Positions 15,155-23,449 of a stretch of DNA of 64,000 bases are shown in pieces. Both the position numbers and the translations under genes were made by a program. The notes under the pieces were generated by a model that ran no database searches, was not told the origin of the DNA, and saw only the letters and a list, made by a program, of their open reading frames with translations. Each line of letters opens with the position of its first letter. The first letter of the stretch is position 1. Origin of the DNA: Promicromonospora iranensis (GTDB lineage: Bacteria > Actinomycetota > Actinomycetes > Actinomycetales > Cellulomonadaceae); assembly GCF_028994805.1 (NCBI RefSeq), contig NZ_JAJQQP010000006.1, positions 1-64,000 on the forward strand, given 5' to 3'.

Positions 15155-16714
15155 ATGCGTCAGGCACACCGGGCGGCGCTCGCCGTCGGTCTCGTCGGCC
15201 TGCTGGCCGGCTGCGGGCCCATCGGGCCCGACCGGACCGATGCGGTGACGCCGTCCCCGCCCGACGCGTCGGCATCCTCCACCTCGTCCGGAGGCACCAC
15301 GCCTCCGGACGAGGTCGTCTCCGTGGAGCGGGAGTGGCACGAGGCGCGGGTGCGCTTCGACCTGCGCCCGGTCGAGGTCGACGACGACCTGGCCGTGCTG
15401 CGGTACGAGTTCACCGCGGAGCCGGCCGGTGACGACCGGCTGCGCTTCTCGACGGTCACGCTCAGCCTCGGCGGGCTCGGCAAGTCGGTCACCGACGGTC
15501 GCGGCGTCCGTCTCGTCGACACCGCCGCCGGCGTCGTGCACCCCGTGGCCACGGCGGCCGACGGATCCGCCGCCGCGCTGATCGAGCAGGTCGGGCGCGG
15601 GTCGGGCGACGAGACGCTGCGCGGCTCCGCTGTCGCCGTCTTCGCGGCGCCCGCCGGCGACTCGGTGGACGTGCTGCTGCCCGGGTACGGCGCCGTCACG
15701 CTGCCCGTCGCCGCTGCAGGTGACGACCTCGCCGAAGCCGTCGAGCAGGTCGGCGGTGTCGAGCAGACGACGACGAAGCCGCTGCGCGCCTTCACCCAGG
15801 GATACGACGCCGAGTCGGCGACGTCCGCCGAGGAGGAGGACGTGACCGTCACGCTGGCCTCCGACGTCCTGTTCGCGACCGACGAGCACACGATGTCGCG
15901 CGCCGCGCGGGGCGTGGTCGAACGGGCCGCCGCGTCGATCGTCGAGCAGGCCGACGCCGGCGAGGTGCACGTCGTGGGGCACACCGACGACGTCGACACC
16001 GACGCGTACAACCAGGCCCTGTCCGAGCGCCGGGCCCGGTCCGTCGCCGAACGCCTGCGCGCCGACCTGGGCGACGGGTTCACCGTGACCGAGGAGGGCC
16101 GCGGCGAGTCGGAGCCCGTCGCGGAGGGAACGGGCGACGAGGCGCGGGCCGCCAACCGGCGCGTCGAGATCCACTTCGAGGGGCACCTCGTGATCGAGTC
16201 CGAGGAGGCCCGGAACGATCTCCCGGGGACCGACGCCCCGACGGCACGGAGCGCCGCCGTCACCATCGCGACGGACGACGGCGAGTACACGGTCGAGGTC
16301 GAGTCCATGGTGCGTCGCCCCGGGGCGATCGTCGGCACGCTCGTCGCGGAGCGAGCCACGGGCACCGCCGTCGACCCGGCCTGGTTCCTCCCCGCTCATC
16401 TCAAGCTGTTCGGCGACCGGAAGTTCGGCACCCTGGCCGAGGTGGCCGGGCCGCACAACCTCTCCCTGCTCGCCCCGCAGGAGCGGGTGCTGCCGTTCGA
16501 CTACGTGGCCGAGACGAGGTCCGGCGGGTTCGTGCTGCGCCGGCTGGCCGGGGACGAGGAGGTCCAGACCCTGGACCGGGGCCAGTCGACGGCGATCACC
16601 GTGGTGTGGCCGGACACCGGGCAGGACACCGTGACCGTCGACGGGCCGGACCGGTTCCGTATCACCGACGTGCCCGTCACCGACCCACCCGTCACCGACC
16701 AGGCGGGGGAGTGA
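15155..16714 (+). CDS. lipoprotein with OmpA-like peptidoglycan-binding domain
   Basis: The 519-residue product begins with a lipoprotein signal (GLVGLLAGC, cysteine at residue 20) and a Ser/Thr/Pro-rich linker. An OmpA_C-like domain at about 228-347 contains VVGHTDDVDTDAYNQALSERRARSV and the closing NRRVEIHF, the family's peptidoglycan-binding signature. Domains on both sides (about 60-220 and 350-519) are unrecognised. In the operon it lies between flp and the tadG-like gene. Binding of the wall by a membrane-anchored protein would suit an anchor or channel for the pilus through thick peptidoglycan (inference). GGAGG precedes the ATG. Confidence 0.8.
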   Translation: MRQAHRAALAVGLVGLLAGCGPIGPDRTDAVTPSPPDASASSTSSGGTTPPDEVVSVEREWHEARVRFDLRPVEVDDDLAVLRYEFTAEPAGDDRLRFSTVTLSLGGLGKSVTDGRGVRLVDTAAGVVHPVATAADGSAAALIEQVGRGSGDETLRGSAVAVFAAPAGDSVDVLLPGYGAVTLPVAAAGDDLAEAVEQVGGVEQTTTKPLRAFTQGYDAESATSAEEEDVTVTLASDVLFATDEHTMSRAARGVVERAAASIVEQADAGEVHVVGHTDDVDTDAYNQALSERRARSVAERLRADLGDGFTVTEEGRGESEPVAEGTGDEARAANRRVEIHFEGHLVIESEEARNDLPGTDAPTARSAAVTIATDDGEYTVEVESMVRRPGAIVGTLVAERATGTAVDPAWFLPAHLKLFGDRKFGTLAEVAGPHNLSLLAPQERVLPFDYVAETRSGGFVLRRLAGDEEVQTLDRGQSTAITVVWPDTGQDTVTVDGPDRFRITDVPVTDPPVTDQAGE

Positions 16715-16716
16715 CC

Positions 16717-17352
16717 ATGACACGCCGGCCGGCCAGGATGCGCCCAACGGCCGACGACCGTGAGCGCGGCTCGATGCACGTGATGACGATCCCGATCGCC
16801 GTCGGCATGCTGACCGCCGCGGTGCTGGTCGTCACGATGCTGGGCTCGGCGACCAACGACCGCCGCCAGGCCGGGACGGCCGCCGACGCCGCGGCGCTCG
16901 CCGCCGCCCAGGAGTGGAACGAGCACCTGGGCCTGCTCCACGGGCTGCACCTCGGGATCTCCGAGCCGGACGCGTTCTGGGGGATCGCCGAGCAGGCCCT
17001 GCTCGGCCCGGACCTCGAGGACGAGATGAACGAGGCGGCCCGGGCGTACGCCGAGCGCAACGGGGCGGAGCTGGTGGGGGAGGTCAGCATCGACCCGGAA
17101 CTTCTGCAGGTGACCGCGCACGTGCGGCACGACGAGAGCGTGCCGGGCACCGAGTTCCGCTCGGAGGCGACGGCGACGGCGGGCATCACGCTGCGCGGTG
17201 GGCTGTGCCTGGGCGACGACGGCCTGGGCTGGCTGATCGACGGGCTGTGCCGCACCGAGCCGGAGCCGGAGGACCCGCGGGACGATGACGAGCCCGCCTG
17301 GACGCCGCCCGACGTCGACGGCTACTCCGGCGCCGTCGTGCTGGTGGACTGA
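16717..17352 (+). CDS. TadG-like pilus protein
   Basis: The 211-residue product has a short basic N-terminus ending in ERGSMHV, a membrane helix (MTIPIAVGMLTAAVLVVTML) and the RRQAGTAADAAALAAAQEW segment typical of TadG-type proteins. There is no glutamate at position 5 after the glycine, so it may not be a classical prepilin substrate. The exported part includes a small pair of cysteines and an acidic C-terminus. The ATG at 16717 has a GGGGAG site, two bases after the upstream stop. It is the last gene of the operon; a convergent gene ends nine bases downstream. Confidence 0.75.
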   Translation: MTRRPARMRPTADDRERGSMHVMTIPIAVGMLTAAVLVVTMLGSATNDRRQAGTAADAAALAAAQEWNEHLGLLHGLHLGISEPDAFWGIAEQALLGPDLEDEMNEAARAYAERNGAELVGEVSIDPELLQVTAHVRHDESVPGTEFRSEATATAGITLRGGLCLGDDGLGWLIDGLCRTEPEPEDPRDDDEPAWTPPDVDGYSGAVVLVD

Positions 17353-17361
17353 CGCCGCTCG

Positions 17362-18402
17362 TCATTCATCGAGGAAGCCCAGCAGCTCGGTCGTGACGAA
17401 CCCGGGGTTCTCCTCGACGAGCCAGTGCCCGGCGTGCGGCACGTCCACGGCGCGCACGATGTTGGTCATGCGTGGCGCTGCCGTGCCCCGGACGGCGTCG
17501 AGCTGCCCCTCGGCGGACATGAGCAGGGTCGGGACGTTCACCGGGTCCGCCGCCGTGGCGTCCCGCACGTCCTGGTCCAGGGCTCGGTAGAGCTCGAAGC
17601 CGCCGGTCAGGGCCTCGGGCCTGCTGTAGGTCCGCGCGTACTCGTCGACCTCGGCGTCGGTGAACGGGGAGCGCTCCGAGGTGCCGCCGAACGCCGTCCC
17701 GCCGAACGCCACCTGGGGGTAGAACATCGCCAGGTACTCGCGGACGTCGTCATCGACCAGCGCCTCGGGGACGTCTCGCTGGGAGTGGAAGGCGATGTGC
17801 CAGCTCAGTGAGCGATAGGTGGGTGCGTCGAGGGCAGGTCCCGGGAGCGGGAGGTCGAGGTACCCGAGGCGTGCGGTGTCCGCGGGGAACTGGGCGGCGT
17901 ACTGGAACGCCACCGCCGCGCCCAGGTCGTGCCCGACGACCTGGGCGTCGCGCACCCCGAGCTGCTCGGCGACGAGGCCGTGCACGTACCGCGCGAGGGT
18001 CGCCTTGTCGTAACCGTCGGGTACCCCCGTGCTGTCGCCCAGCCCGGGCAGGTCGACGGCGTACACCGTGTGGTGTTCGGCGAGCTCCGGCATGATCGAC
18101 CACCAGCTGAACCACGTCTGCGGCCAGCCGTGGAGCAGGACCACCGGCGAGCCGCTCCCACCGGTCACGTAGTGCATCCGGACTCCGTCGACGGTCGCGA
18201 ACTCGTGCCGGAAGCTGTCCTGGAACTCGGGGTCGTCCTGCGTCGCGGCGACATGAGCCGGAGGGTCGGCGACGTGCGTGGCGTCGGCTTGCGGAGTGCA
18301 CGCGGCGAGACCGACGGTCAGGAGCAGGGCGAGCGTGGCGGTCGCCGCTGCCTGCGGGCGGTGGGAAGCGTGGCGTGGGGCGCGTCCTGGTGCGGAGGTC
18401 AT
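17362..18402 (-). CDS. lipoprotein alpha/beta hydrolase, epoxide-hydrolase type
   Basis: From the ATG at 18402 (AGGA five bases upstream) the product has 346 residues. A lipoprotein signal ends in VGLAAC. The hydrolase domain has the oxyanion motif HGWPQTWFSWW, nucleophile aspartate in VVGHDLGAAVAF, and the closing histidine in HAGHWLVEE. The Asp nucleophile and HGWP are those of epoxide hydrolases and haloalkane dehalogenases, so it should act on small epoxides or halides outside the membrane; the true substrate is unknown. A divergent MerR gene and a promoter with a 19-bp spacer sit upstream, so it is probably induced by a ligand of that regulator. Confidence 0.85.
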   Translation of the reverse strand: MTSAPGRAPRHASHRPQAAATATLALLLTVGLAACTPQADATHVADPPAHVAATQDDPEFQDSFRHEFATVDGVRMHYVTGGSGSPVVLLHGWPQTWFSWWSIMPELAEHHTVYAVDLPGLGDSTGVPDGYDKATLARYVHGLVAEQLGVRDAQVVGHDLGAAVAFQYAAQFPADTARLGYLDLPLPGPALDAPTYRSLSWHIAFHSQRDVPEALVDDDVREYLAMFYPQVAFGGTAFGGTSERSPFTDAEVDEYARTYSRPEALTGGFELYRALDQDVRDATAADPVNVPTLLMSAEGQLDAVRGTAAPRMTNIVRAVDVPHAGHWLVEENPGFVTTELLGFLDE

Positions 18403-18478
18403 GGGGTTCCTGTCCTGGCGAGGCGTGGTCGGCACCCGGTCGGGGCGTCCGGCCCGTCGGGGCTTGCGGGCAGCGCCC

Positions 18479-18509
18479 AGCCTGTGACTTCATGTCCACA
18501 TGAAGTCAA
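18479..18509 (-). promoter_or_regulatory. MerR-type promoter with operator in a 19-bp spacer
   Basis: Reading the minus strand, TTGACT (18509-18504) and CAGGCT (18484-18479) are separated by 19 bp, the overlong spacing typical of MerR-controlled promoters. The spacer lies in a perfect palindrome with 11-bp arms (TGACTTCATGT and ACATGAAGTCA, 18485-18508) that also covers the ATG of the merR gene. MerR binding would activate the hydrolase gene and could repress its own gene. Confidence 0.75.
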
Positions 18510-18973
18510 CCCTCGTGTCCGGAGACGAGTCGGTCTGGTCGGTCGGCGACCTCGCCGCGCGGTTCGGCCTGGAGACGCACGTGCTGCGCCACTGGGAGGC
18601 CATGGGCCTGCTCAGCCCGACGCGTGACGGTGCCGGACGGCGCCGCTACGGCACCGACGACGCCTTCCGGGTCGCCACGATCATCCGCAGCAAGGCCGCG
18701 GGCATGAGCCTGGAGCAGATCCGTGTGCTGCTCGACGGCGGCGCGTACGACCGCCACGTCATCCTCGAGGCGCACATCGCGGACCTGGAGCAACGGATGG
18801 CCGAGATGGAGCTGTCCCGCGAGATGACGCGCCATGCCCTCGAGTGCCGCGCCCACGACATCACCGCGTGCCCGAACTTCCGTGCGCACGTCCAGGACAT
18901 CGTCGACGGGAAGGTCGGCCAGGGACCGACCCTGGCGGAAGCGCTGCGCAGCGGCCACAGGCAGCCGTTCTGA
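18500..18973 (+). CDS. MerR family transcriptional regulator
   Basis: The 157-residue product has the MerR helix-turn-helix (WSVGDLAARFGLETHVLRHWEAMGLLSPTR, residues about 13-42), the dimerisation coiled coil (about 85-118) and a C-terminal ECRAHDITACPNF segment with two cysteines that may sense metal, oxidants or a small ligand. The ATG lies inside the palindromic operator, which argues for autoregulation. It is divergent from the lipoprotein hydrolase gene, its likely target. No ribosome site is visible, so the transcript may be leaderless. Confidence 0.9.
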   Translation: MKSTLVSGDESVWSVGDLAARFGLETHVLRHWEAMGLLSPTRDGAGRRRYGTDDAFRVATIIRSKAAGMSLEQIRVLLDGGAYDRHVILEAHIADLEQRMAEMELSREMTRHALECRAHDITACPNFRAHVQDIVDGKVGQGPTLAEALRSGHRQPF

Positions 18974-19018
18974 GCGGGGGATCCACCTGACGCGGCTATT
19001 CCGCGTAATGTCCGACGG

Positions 19019-20278
19019 TCAGTCGGTGAACCGCTCCAGCTCCGTGACGAGGAGCCCGCCCTCAGCGTCGCGTCGTGCTGCCACGCCGAGCGCCTCCGCC
19101 GCCCGTGCATAGGCCGGATCCTCCACGACCTGCCGGACGGCGCGCGCGACCGCCGAGGACGGTGCCGTGCGGCGTACGGCGACACCGGCACCCCTGGTGG
19201 TCACGCGCACCGCGTTGTCCGCCTGGTCACGCCCGTGGTGCAGCACGACGGCAGGGAGCCCGGCCGCGAACGCCTTGACGAGGGTGCCGTGCCCGCCGTG
19301 GGTCACGACGAGAGCGGCCTGCCGCATCACGTCGCGGTGCGGCGCGGAGGCGACGACGGTCACGTTCGACGGTGCGCGCAGGTCGGTCGGCGAGAGCGCC
19401 GGCCCGGTCGTGACCAACCCGCGGACCGGGAGGCTGCCGAGAGCGTCGATGATGCGCTGCAGGCACGCGGCCTGGTCCTGGAAGGTCGACGAGAGCGCGA
19501 CGAGGACCAGGGGAGCGTCGCCGGGCGGTGCGGACCAGGCGGTGTCGACGGCCCAGGCCGGGTCGTCGAGCACGGGGCCGACGTACCGTGCGTTCGAAGG
19601 GAGCTGGGCCGGGAAGTCGAACTCCTCGCTGGTCAGGAGCAGCAGACGCCGAGCTCGGCGCACCTGGTCCCAGGTGTGGTCCACCGGTGCCAGCCCGTAC
19701 TCACCGCGCACGGCATTGAGCCGGGGGAGCACGTACTTGTCGACGAGGCGCGTGCTGGCACCGTTCACCAGCCGGTCCCGGAGCCTGCCCAGGGGCCCGC
19801 TGGCCGGTCGTAGCCCCATGCCCATCGGCGGCATCCCCGGGGCAGGCATGGTGTAGATGTTGGGCAGCAGGACGTCGAACGGGATGCCCTCCGCGTCGGC
19901 GGCGAGCATCGCGCCCAGCGCGACGAACGACGTGACGACCAGATCGGGCCGCTGCCGCTCGACGGCCGCCGTCACGTCGAGCGCCTGGCCCGCCGCGGGG
20001 CCGACCAGCATGTGGTCGGCCATCCCGCGGGCCTGAGCGAGCGGGCTCCTGATCTCCCAGTCACGGTAGCGGGTGCCGTCCGGGCTTCGGTCGGACCGGT
20101 TGGGGGCGGCTTGCCAGGGCATGAACGCAGCACCGGCGGCGGCGACCTCCGGGGCCATGGAGTCCTCGCCCAGGACCGTCACGCGATGCCCCCGCTCGAC
20201 CAGGCGCCGCGCCGCACCGAGCTCGGGTGGGACGGTCCCGCCCCCGTCGGTCAGGGCGAAGAGATAGGAGTGCGTCAT
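19019..20278 (-). CDS. GT1-family glycosyltransferase (macrolide/UGT type)
   Basis: The 419-residue enzyme has the two-domain GT-B layout. The N-terminal half opens with a PPELGAARRLVERGHRVTVLG block that binds the acceptor. The C-terminal half carries the nucleotide-sugar motif VTHGGHGTLVKAFAAGLPAVVLHHGRDQADNAVRV. Enzymes of this group transfer a sugar from UDP- or dTDP-sugars to small hydrophobic acceptors; bacterial members inactivate macrolides or decorate natural products. No biosynthetic cluster surrounds it, so detoxification is as likely as biosynthesis. It faces a secreted esterase gene divergently across about 140 bp. Confidence 0.85.
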   Translation of the reverse strand: MTHSYLFALTDGGGTVPPELGAARRLVERGHRVTVLGEDSMAPEVAAAGAAFMPWQAAPNRSDRSPDGTRYRDWEIRSPLAQARGMADHMLVGPAAGQALDVTAAVERQRPDLVVTSFVALGAMLAADAEGIPFDVLLPNIYTMPAPGMPPMGMGLRPASGPLGRLRDRLVNGASTRLVDKYVLPRLNAVRGEYGLAPVDHTWDQVRRARRLLLLTSEEFDFPAQLPSNARYVGPVLDDPAWAVDTAWSAPPGDAPLVLVALSSTFQDQAACLQRIIDALGSLPVRGLVTTGPALSPTDLRAPSNVTVVASAPHRDVMRQAALVVTHGGHGTLVKAFAAGLPAVVLHHGRDQADNAVRVTTRGAGVAVRRTAPSSAVARAVRQVVEDPAYARAAEALGVAARRDAEGGLLVTELERFTD

Positions 20279-20417
20279 CGGCCCAGGCTAGGGGCTCGAA
20301 CCGGGTCGAACGAGCGTTTTTGCTGGACAGGGGTTCGTTCAGGGATCTCCCTGGCTCGTCCCTGGAACCGCCCGGGAACCCTTGGCCCGCGGGTCGGCGC
20401 CGTGAAATAACCCAGAC

Positions 20418-21578
20418 ATGAAGACACGTAGACGCATGGTTCCGACAGCACTCGTCGCCACGGCACTCGTGGCCTGCGCGGCGCTCGCCGCACCGAGCGC
20501 GTCGGCCGGCCCGACGTCGGGCACCGTGCCGTCCGCCGACGCCGTCCCGAACCTCTCGCTGCCCGAGCCGACCGGCCCGTTCCCCGTCGGCATGAAGCCG
20601 GTCCATCTCGTCGACGCCGACCGGGCCGACCCGTGGCGCCCCGAGGAACGTCGCGAGCTCATGGTGTCCGTCTGGTACCCGGCGGTGCCGTACGGCGACC
20701 CCGCGGCGTACACGTCGGAGACGGTCTCGGCGGCGATCGTCGAGAGCGCGAACCTGCCGGTGCCGCCCGACGTCCTGACGACCGTCGCCACCCACTCCCG
20801 CGACCGGGCCCCCGCACTGCCCGGCCGGCGGCCGCTCGTGGTGCTGTCGCCCGGCGCGGGCCTCAGCCGCGAGTCGCTGACGTCGCTCGCCGAGGACCTC
20901 GCCTCACGGGGGTACGTCGTGGCCGGCATCGACCACACGTACGAGGCCCGCGCCGTGGTGCTCCCTGACGGCAGGGTCGCCGGCTGCCTGCTCTGCGAGC
21001 GAGAGAACAGCGCAGAGGTCGGCGCCTGGGTCACCCGAGGGCGGGCCCTCGACATCAGCTTCGTCCTCGACGAGCTCACGCACGGCAGGCTCTGGCGGCA
21101 CGGTCCGGCCGTCGACGCACGGCACATCGCCGTCGTCGGCCACTCGCTCGGCGGCTCGGCCGCCGCGGCGGCGATCGTCGACGACCGGCGCGTGGACGCC
21201 GGGGTGAACATGGACGGCACGTTCCAGGTGGACTTTCCCGAGACGGGGACGGACCGGCCGTTCCTCATGCTGGGCAGCGCCTCGCACGAGCCGGGCGCCA
21301 GCGACGGGACCGACTGGCCGGACAACCGGGCTCGCCTGGGCGCGACGGGCCTGTGGCTGCAGGTTCCGACCGCCAACCACGGGTCGTTCACCGATCAGCT
21401 GATGTTCCTCGACCAGCTCGGTGTGCCGCTGCCGGGCGGGTTCGTCGCCGGCGCCCGGGGCGTGGAGATCACCAACGCCTACGTGGGCGCGTTCCTGGAC
21501 CGCCACCTGCGCGGAGCGGACGCGCCGCTGCTCGACGGCCCGTCGGACGCGTACCCGGAGGTCGAGTTCCGCGGCTGA
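20418..21578 (+). CDS. secreted alpha/beta hydrolase, platelet-activating-factor acetylhydrolase-like
   Basis: The 386-residue product has a Sec signal peptide ending in PSASA|GP. The catalytic domain shows the nucleophile elbow VVGHSLGGSAAAA, an RRPLVVLSPGAG strand and a late histidine in PTANHGSF. The WYPAVPYGDPAAY segment and overall length match bacterial homologues of PAF acetylhydrolase isoform II, which cleave short acyl esters from lipids. It is exported, so it probably acts on external lipids or polyesters; the substrate is inferred. A strong hairpin follows its stop. Confidence 0.8.
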   Translation: MKTRRRMVPTALVATALVACAALAAPSASAGPTSGTVPSADAVPNLSLPEPTGPFPVGMKPVHLVDADRADPWRPEERRELMVSVWYPAVPYGDPAAYTSETVSAAIVESANLPVPPDVLTTVATHSRDRAPALPGRRPLVVLSPGAGLSRESLTSLAEDLASRGYVVAGIDHTYEARAVVLPDGRVAGCLLCERENSAEVGAWVTRGRALDISFVLDELTHGRLWRHGPAVDARHIAVVGHSLGGSAAAAAIVDDRRVDAGVNMDGTFQVDFPETGTDRPFLMLGSASHEPGASDGTDWPDNRARLGATGLWLQVPTANHGSFTDQLMFLDQLGVPLPGGFVAGARGVEITNAYVGAFLDRHLRGADAPLLDGPSDAYPEVEFRG

Positions 21579-21602
21579 CCGGCCGTGCTCCGTGCCGACC
21601 CC

Positions 21603-21643
21603 GCGGTTCGGCCCAGAACTGACCTGGTTCCGGGCCGAACCGC
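21603..21643. terminator. hairpin after the esterase gene
   Basis: GCGGTTCGGCCC and GGGCCGAACCGC form a perfect 12-bp stem around a 17-nt loop, 24 bp after the stop at 21578. No T-run follows, which is common for actinobacterial terminators. Confidence 0.55.
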
Positions 21644-21685
21644 AGGGCTGGCGCGTCGAACTGCCGCTGACGTCGGCCCGAACCG

Positions 21686-22189
21686 TTGCCTAGGATCTGG
21701 CGCACGTCAAACACAGCAACGCACGCCGCCGTCGAGAAGTTGACCGCCGCGCTCGCCGGGGCCGGCGCCACCGGCCCGGTCCGGTGGCTGGACGACGCCG
21801 CGACCACCGCGGCGCTCGCCGCCGAGCACCTCGGCATCACCGTGGGCCAGATCGCCAACTCGCTCGTGTTCTTGTTCGACGGCGTGCCCACGCTCGTGCT
21901 GACCTCCGGCGCACACCGTGTGGACACGGCGTGGCTCGGGGAGCAGGTGGGCGCCACGATCACCCGAGCCTCGAAGGAGCAGGTCAAGGAGGCGACCGGT
22001 CAGGTCATCGGCGGCGTCGCGCCCGTGGGGCACCCCGCGCCCGTGCCCACCTACGTCGACACCGCGCTCGCCGCGCACGACGAGGTGTGGGCGGCCGCGG
22101 GTCACGCCAGGACGGTGTTCCCGACGACGTTCGACGAGCTGGTCCGGATCACCGGCGGCACGCCGACGGCGGTGGCGCCGCACGCCTGA
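21686..22189 (+). CDS. YbaK/ProX-type aminoacyl-tRNA deacylase
   Basis: The product (up to 167 residues) has the YbaK fold pattern: AAEHLGITVGQIANSLVFLFDG, VLTSGAHRVD, the ATGQVIGGVAPVGHP block with a catalytic-site GxxxPxG-like turn, and PTTFDELVRITGGTP. These proteins hydrolyse mischarged tRNAs such as Cys-tRNAPro. The start is uncertain. The frame opens at a TTG (21686) that overlaps a likely -10 box (TAGGAT, 21691-21696), and the next standard in-frame start is a TTG at 21740. Homologues I know begin near the THAAVEKL segment, so an unusual start codon is possible. Confidence 0.8.
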   Translation: MPRIWRTSNTATHAAVEKLTAALAGAGATGPVRWLDDAATTAALAAEHLGITVGQIANSLVFLFDGVPTLVLTSGAHRVDTAWLGEQVGATITRASKEQVKEATGQVIGGVAPVGHPAPVPTYVDTALAAHDEVWAAAGHARTVFPTTFDELVRITGGTPTAVAPHA

Positions 22190-22202
22190 GCGGGGGCCCG
22201 GC

Positions 22203-23096
22203 CTAGCGGATCCCCGCCACGGTCACGCGGACCGACAGCAGCATGTTCGTCGCCGTCACATACAGGACGTTCCGCTTGGGGCCGCCGAAGGTGAGGTTGG
22301 AGCAGACCTCGGGCAGCAGCAGCTTGCCGAGCAGGGTGCCGTCCGGGTGCCAGCAGTGCAGGCCGTCGTGGGCGGCCACCCAGAGCCGGCCGCCGTCGTC
22401 GACCCGGACGCCGTCGTAGCCGCCGGCGTCGGACGTGCCGAGCACCTCGCCGCCGGACAGCGACAGGTCGGCCCCCACGTCGAAGCGGCGCAGGTGCCGG
22501 TGGTGGGTGTCGACGAGGTAGAGGGTCCGTTCGTCGGCGGAGAAGGCGAGGCCGTTGGGGCGTTCGAAGTCGTCGGCGACCCGGGTGACCGAGCCGTCCG
22601 GGTCGATGCGGTAGACGTGGCAGCCGTCGATCTCCGGCGTGGCGCGGTGGCCCTCGTAGTCGTTGAGGATCCCGTAGGGCGGGTCGGTGAACCACACCGT
22701 CCCGTCGCTGTGCTCGACCACGTCGTTCGGGCTGTTGAACCGCTTGCCCTGCCACCGGTCGGCCAGCACGGTCACCGTGCCGTCCGGCTCGGTCCGCGTC
22801 ACCGCTCGGTTGCCCTGCTCGCACTGGATCATCCGGCCGGCCCGGTCGATCGTGCGGCCGTTGGCGTATCCGCCGGGGCTGCGCCAGACGCCGATCCGGC
22901 CGGTCGCCTCGTCCAGCGCGAGGACCCGGTCGTCGGGGATGTCGCTGAACAGCAGCGTGCGCCAGGCAGGCGAGTAGGCGGGCCCCTCGAGCCAGCTGCC
23001 CTCGTCGTAGAGCACCCTGACGTGCTCGTCCCCGTTGACCGCCGCGAATCGCTCGTCGTGGCGCTCCCACTGGGCGCGGATCCTGGTGAGGGTCAT
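22203..23096 (-). CDS. SMP-30/gluconolactonase family lactonase
   Basis: The 297-residue six-bladed propeller protein shows the metal-ligand motifs of the family: LEGPAY near the start, FNSPNDVVEHSDGTVWFTDPPYG in the middle, ERPNGLAFSADE, and YDGVRVDDGGRLWVA. Enzymes of this type hydrolyse sugar lactones to aldonic acids with a divalent metal. The ATG at 23096 has AGGAG seven bases upstream. A longer open frame continues upstream but is the shadow of the next gene. It is alone on the minus strand, behind a 350-bp gap holding a palindromic element. Confidence 0.85.
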   Translation of the reverse strand: MTLTRIRAQWERHDERFAAVNGDEHVRVLYDEGSWLEGPAYSPAWRTLLFSDIPDDRVLALDEATGRIGVWRSPGGYANGRTIDRAGRMIQCEQGNRAVTRTEPDGTVTVLADRWQGKRFNSPNDVVEHSDGTVWFTDPPYGILNDYEGHRATPEIDGCHVYRIDPDGSVTRVADDFERPNGLAFSADERTLYLVDTHHRHLRRFDVGADLSLSGGEVLGTSDAGGYDGVRVDDGGRLWVAAHDGLHCWHPDGTLLGKLLLPEVCSNLTFGGPKRNVLYVTATNMLLSVRVTVAGIR

Positions 23097-23449
23097 GGTC
23101 AGCTCCTGGGTGCTCGGGCGCGTCGGCCACGTGGACGTGACGAGGACATCATGGGACCTGCAGCGACCCTGCACCCAATGCGCAGGACTGGCGCCGGTCT
23201 CCGGCGGCGCCGCGTCGTCGGGTGTACTCGTACAGCAGGTGCCAGCTCTGGTTGGCTTTGTTCGCCGTGGCCCTGCCAAGTTCACGTCAGCTGAACTGTT
23301 CAGCACAGCCCGTATCTGAGGGCCGCAGCCGAACGAAGGCCAGCACACCTGGCACCTGTCGAAACAGAGCTGCGCGCCCCGCCGGTCCCTATCGCTGATC
23401 CTCATCGCCGGTCGTCGTCGAGCCGAGCCGCGCCCAACGGAGCCCGGGA
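23097..23449. other. 353-nt intergenic region
   Basis: I see no gene here. It contains the palindromic element at 23232-23359 and must hold the promoter of the lactonase gene. The upstream gene (cysteine hydrolase) ends at 23450. Confidence 0.6.
23232..23359. repeat. palindromic repeat element, copy A
   Basis: Imperfect inverted arms (23232-23264 and 23330-23359) both contain GTGCCAG and end in a TTCGTTCG-like sequence. The core at 23281-23304 (TTCACGTCAGCTGAACTG and following bases) and the right arm closely match a second element at 37095-37211. It encodes nothing recognisable. It could be a small non-autonomous mobile element or a REP-like palindrome. Confidence 0.65.

Noticed and set aside
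19019-20278. Natural-product gene cluster around the glycosyltransferase
   Set aside because: No polyketide, peptide-synthetase or sugar-biosynthesis genes surround it; a lone glycosyltransferase does not make a cluster.
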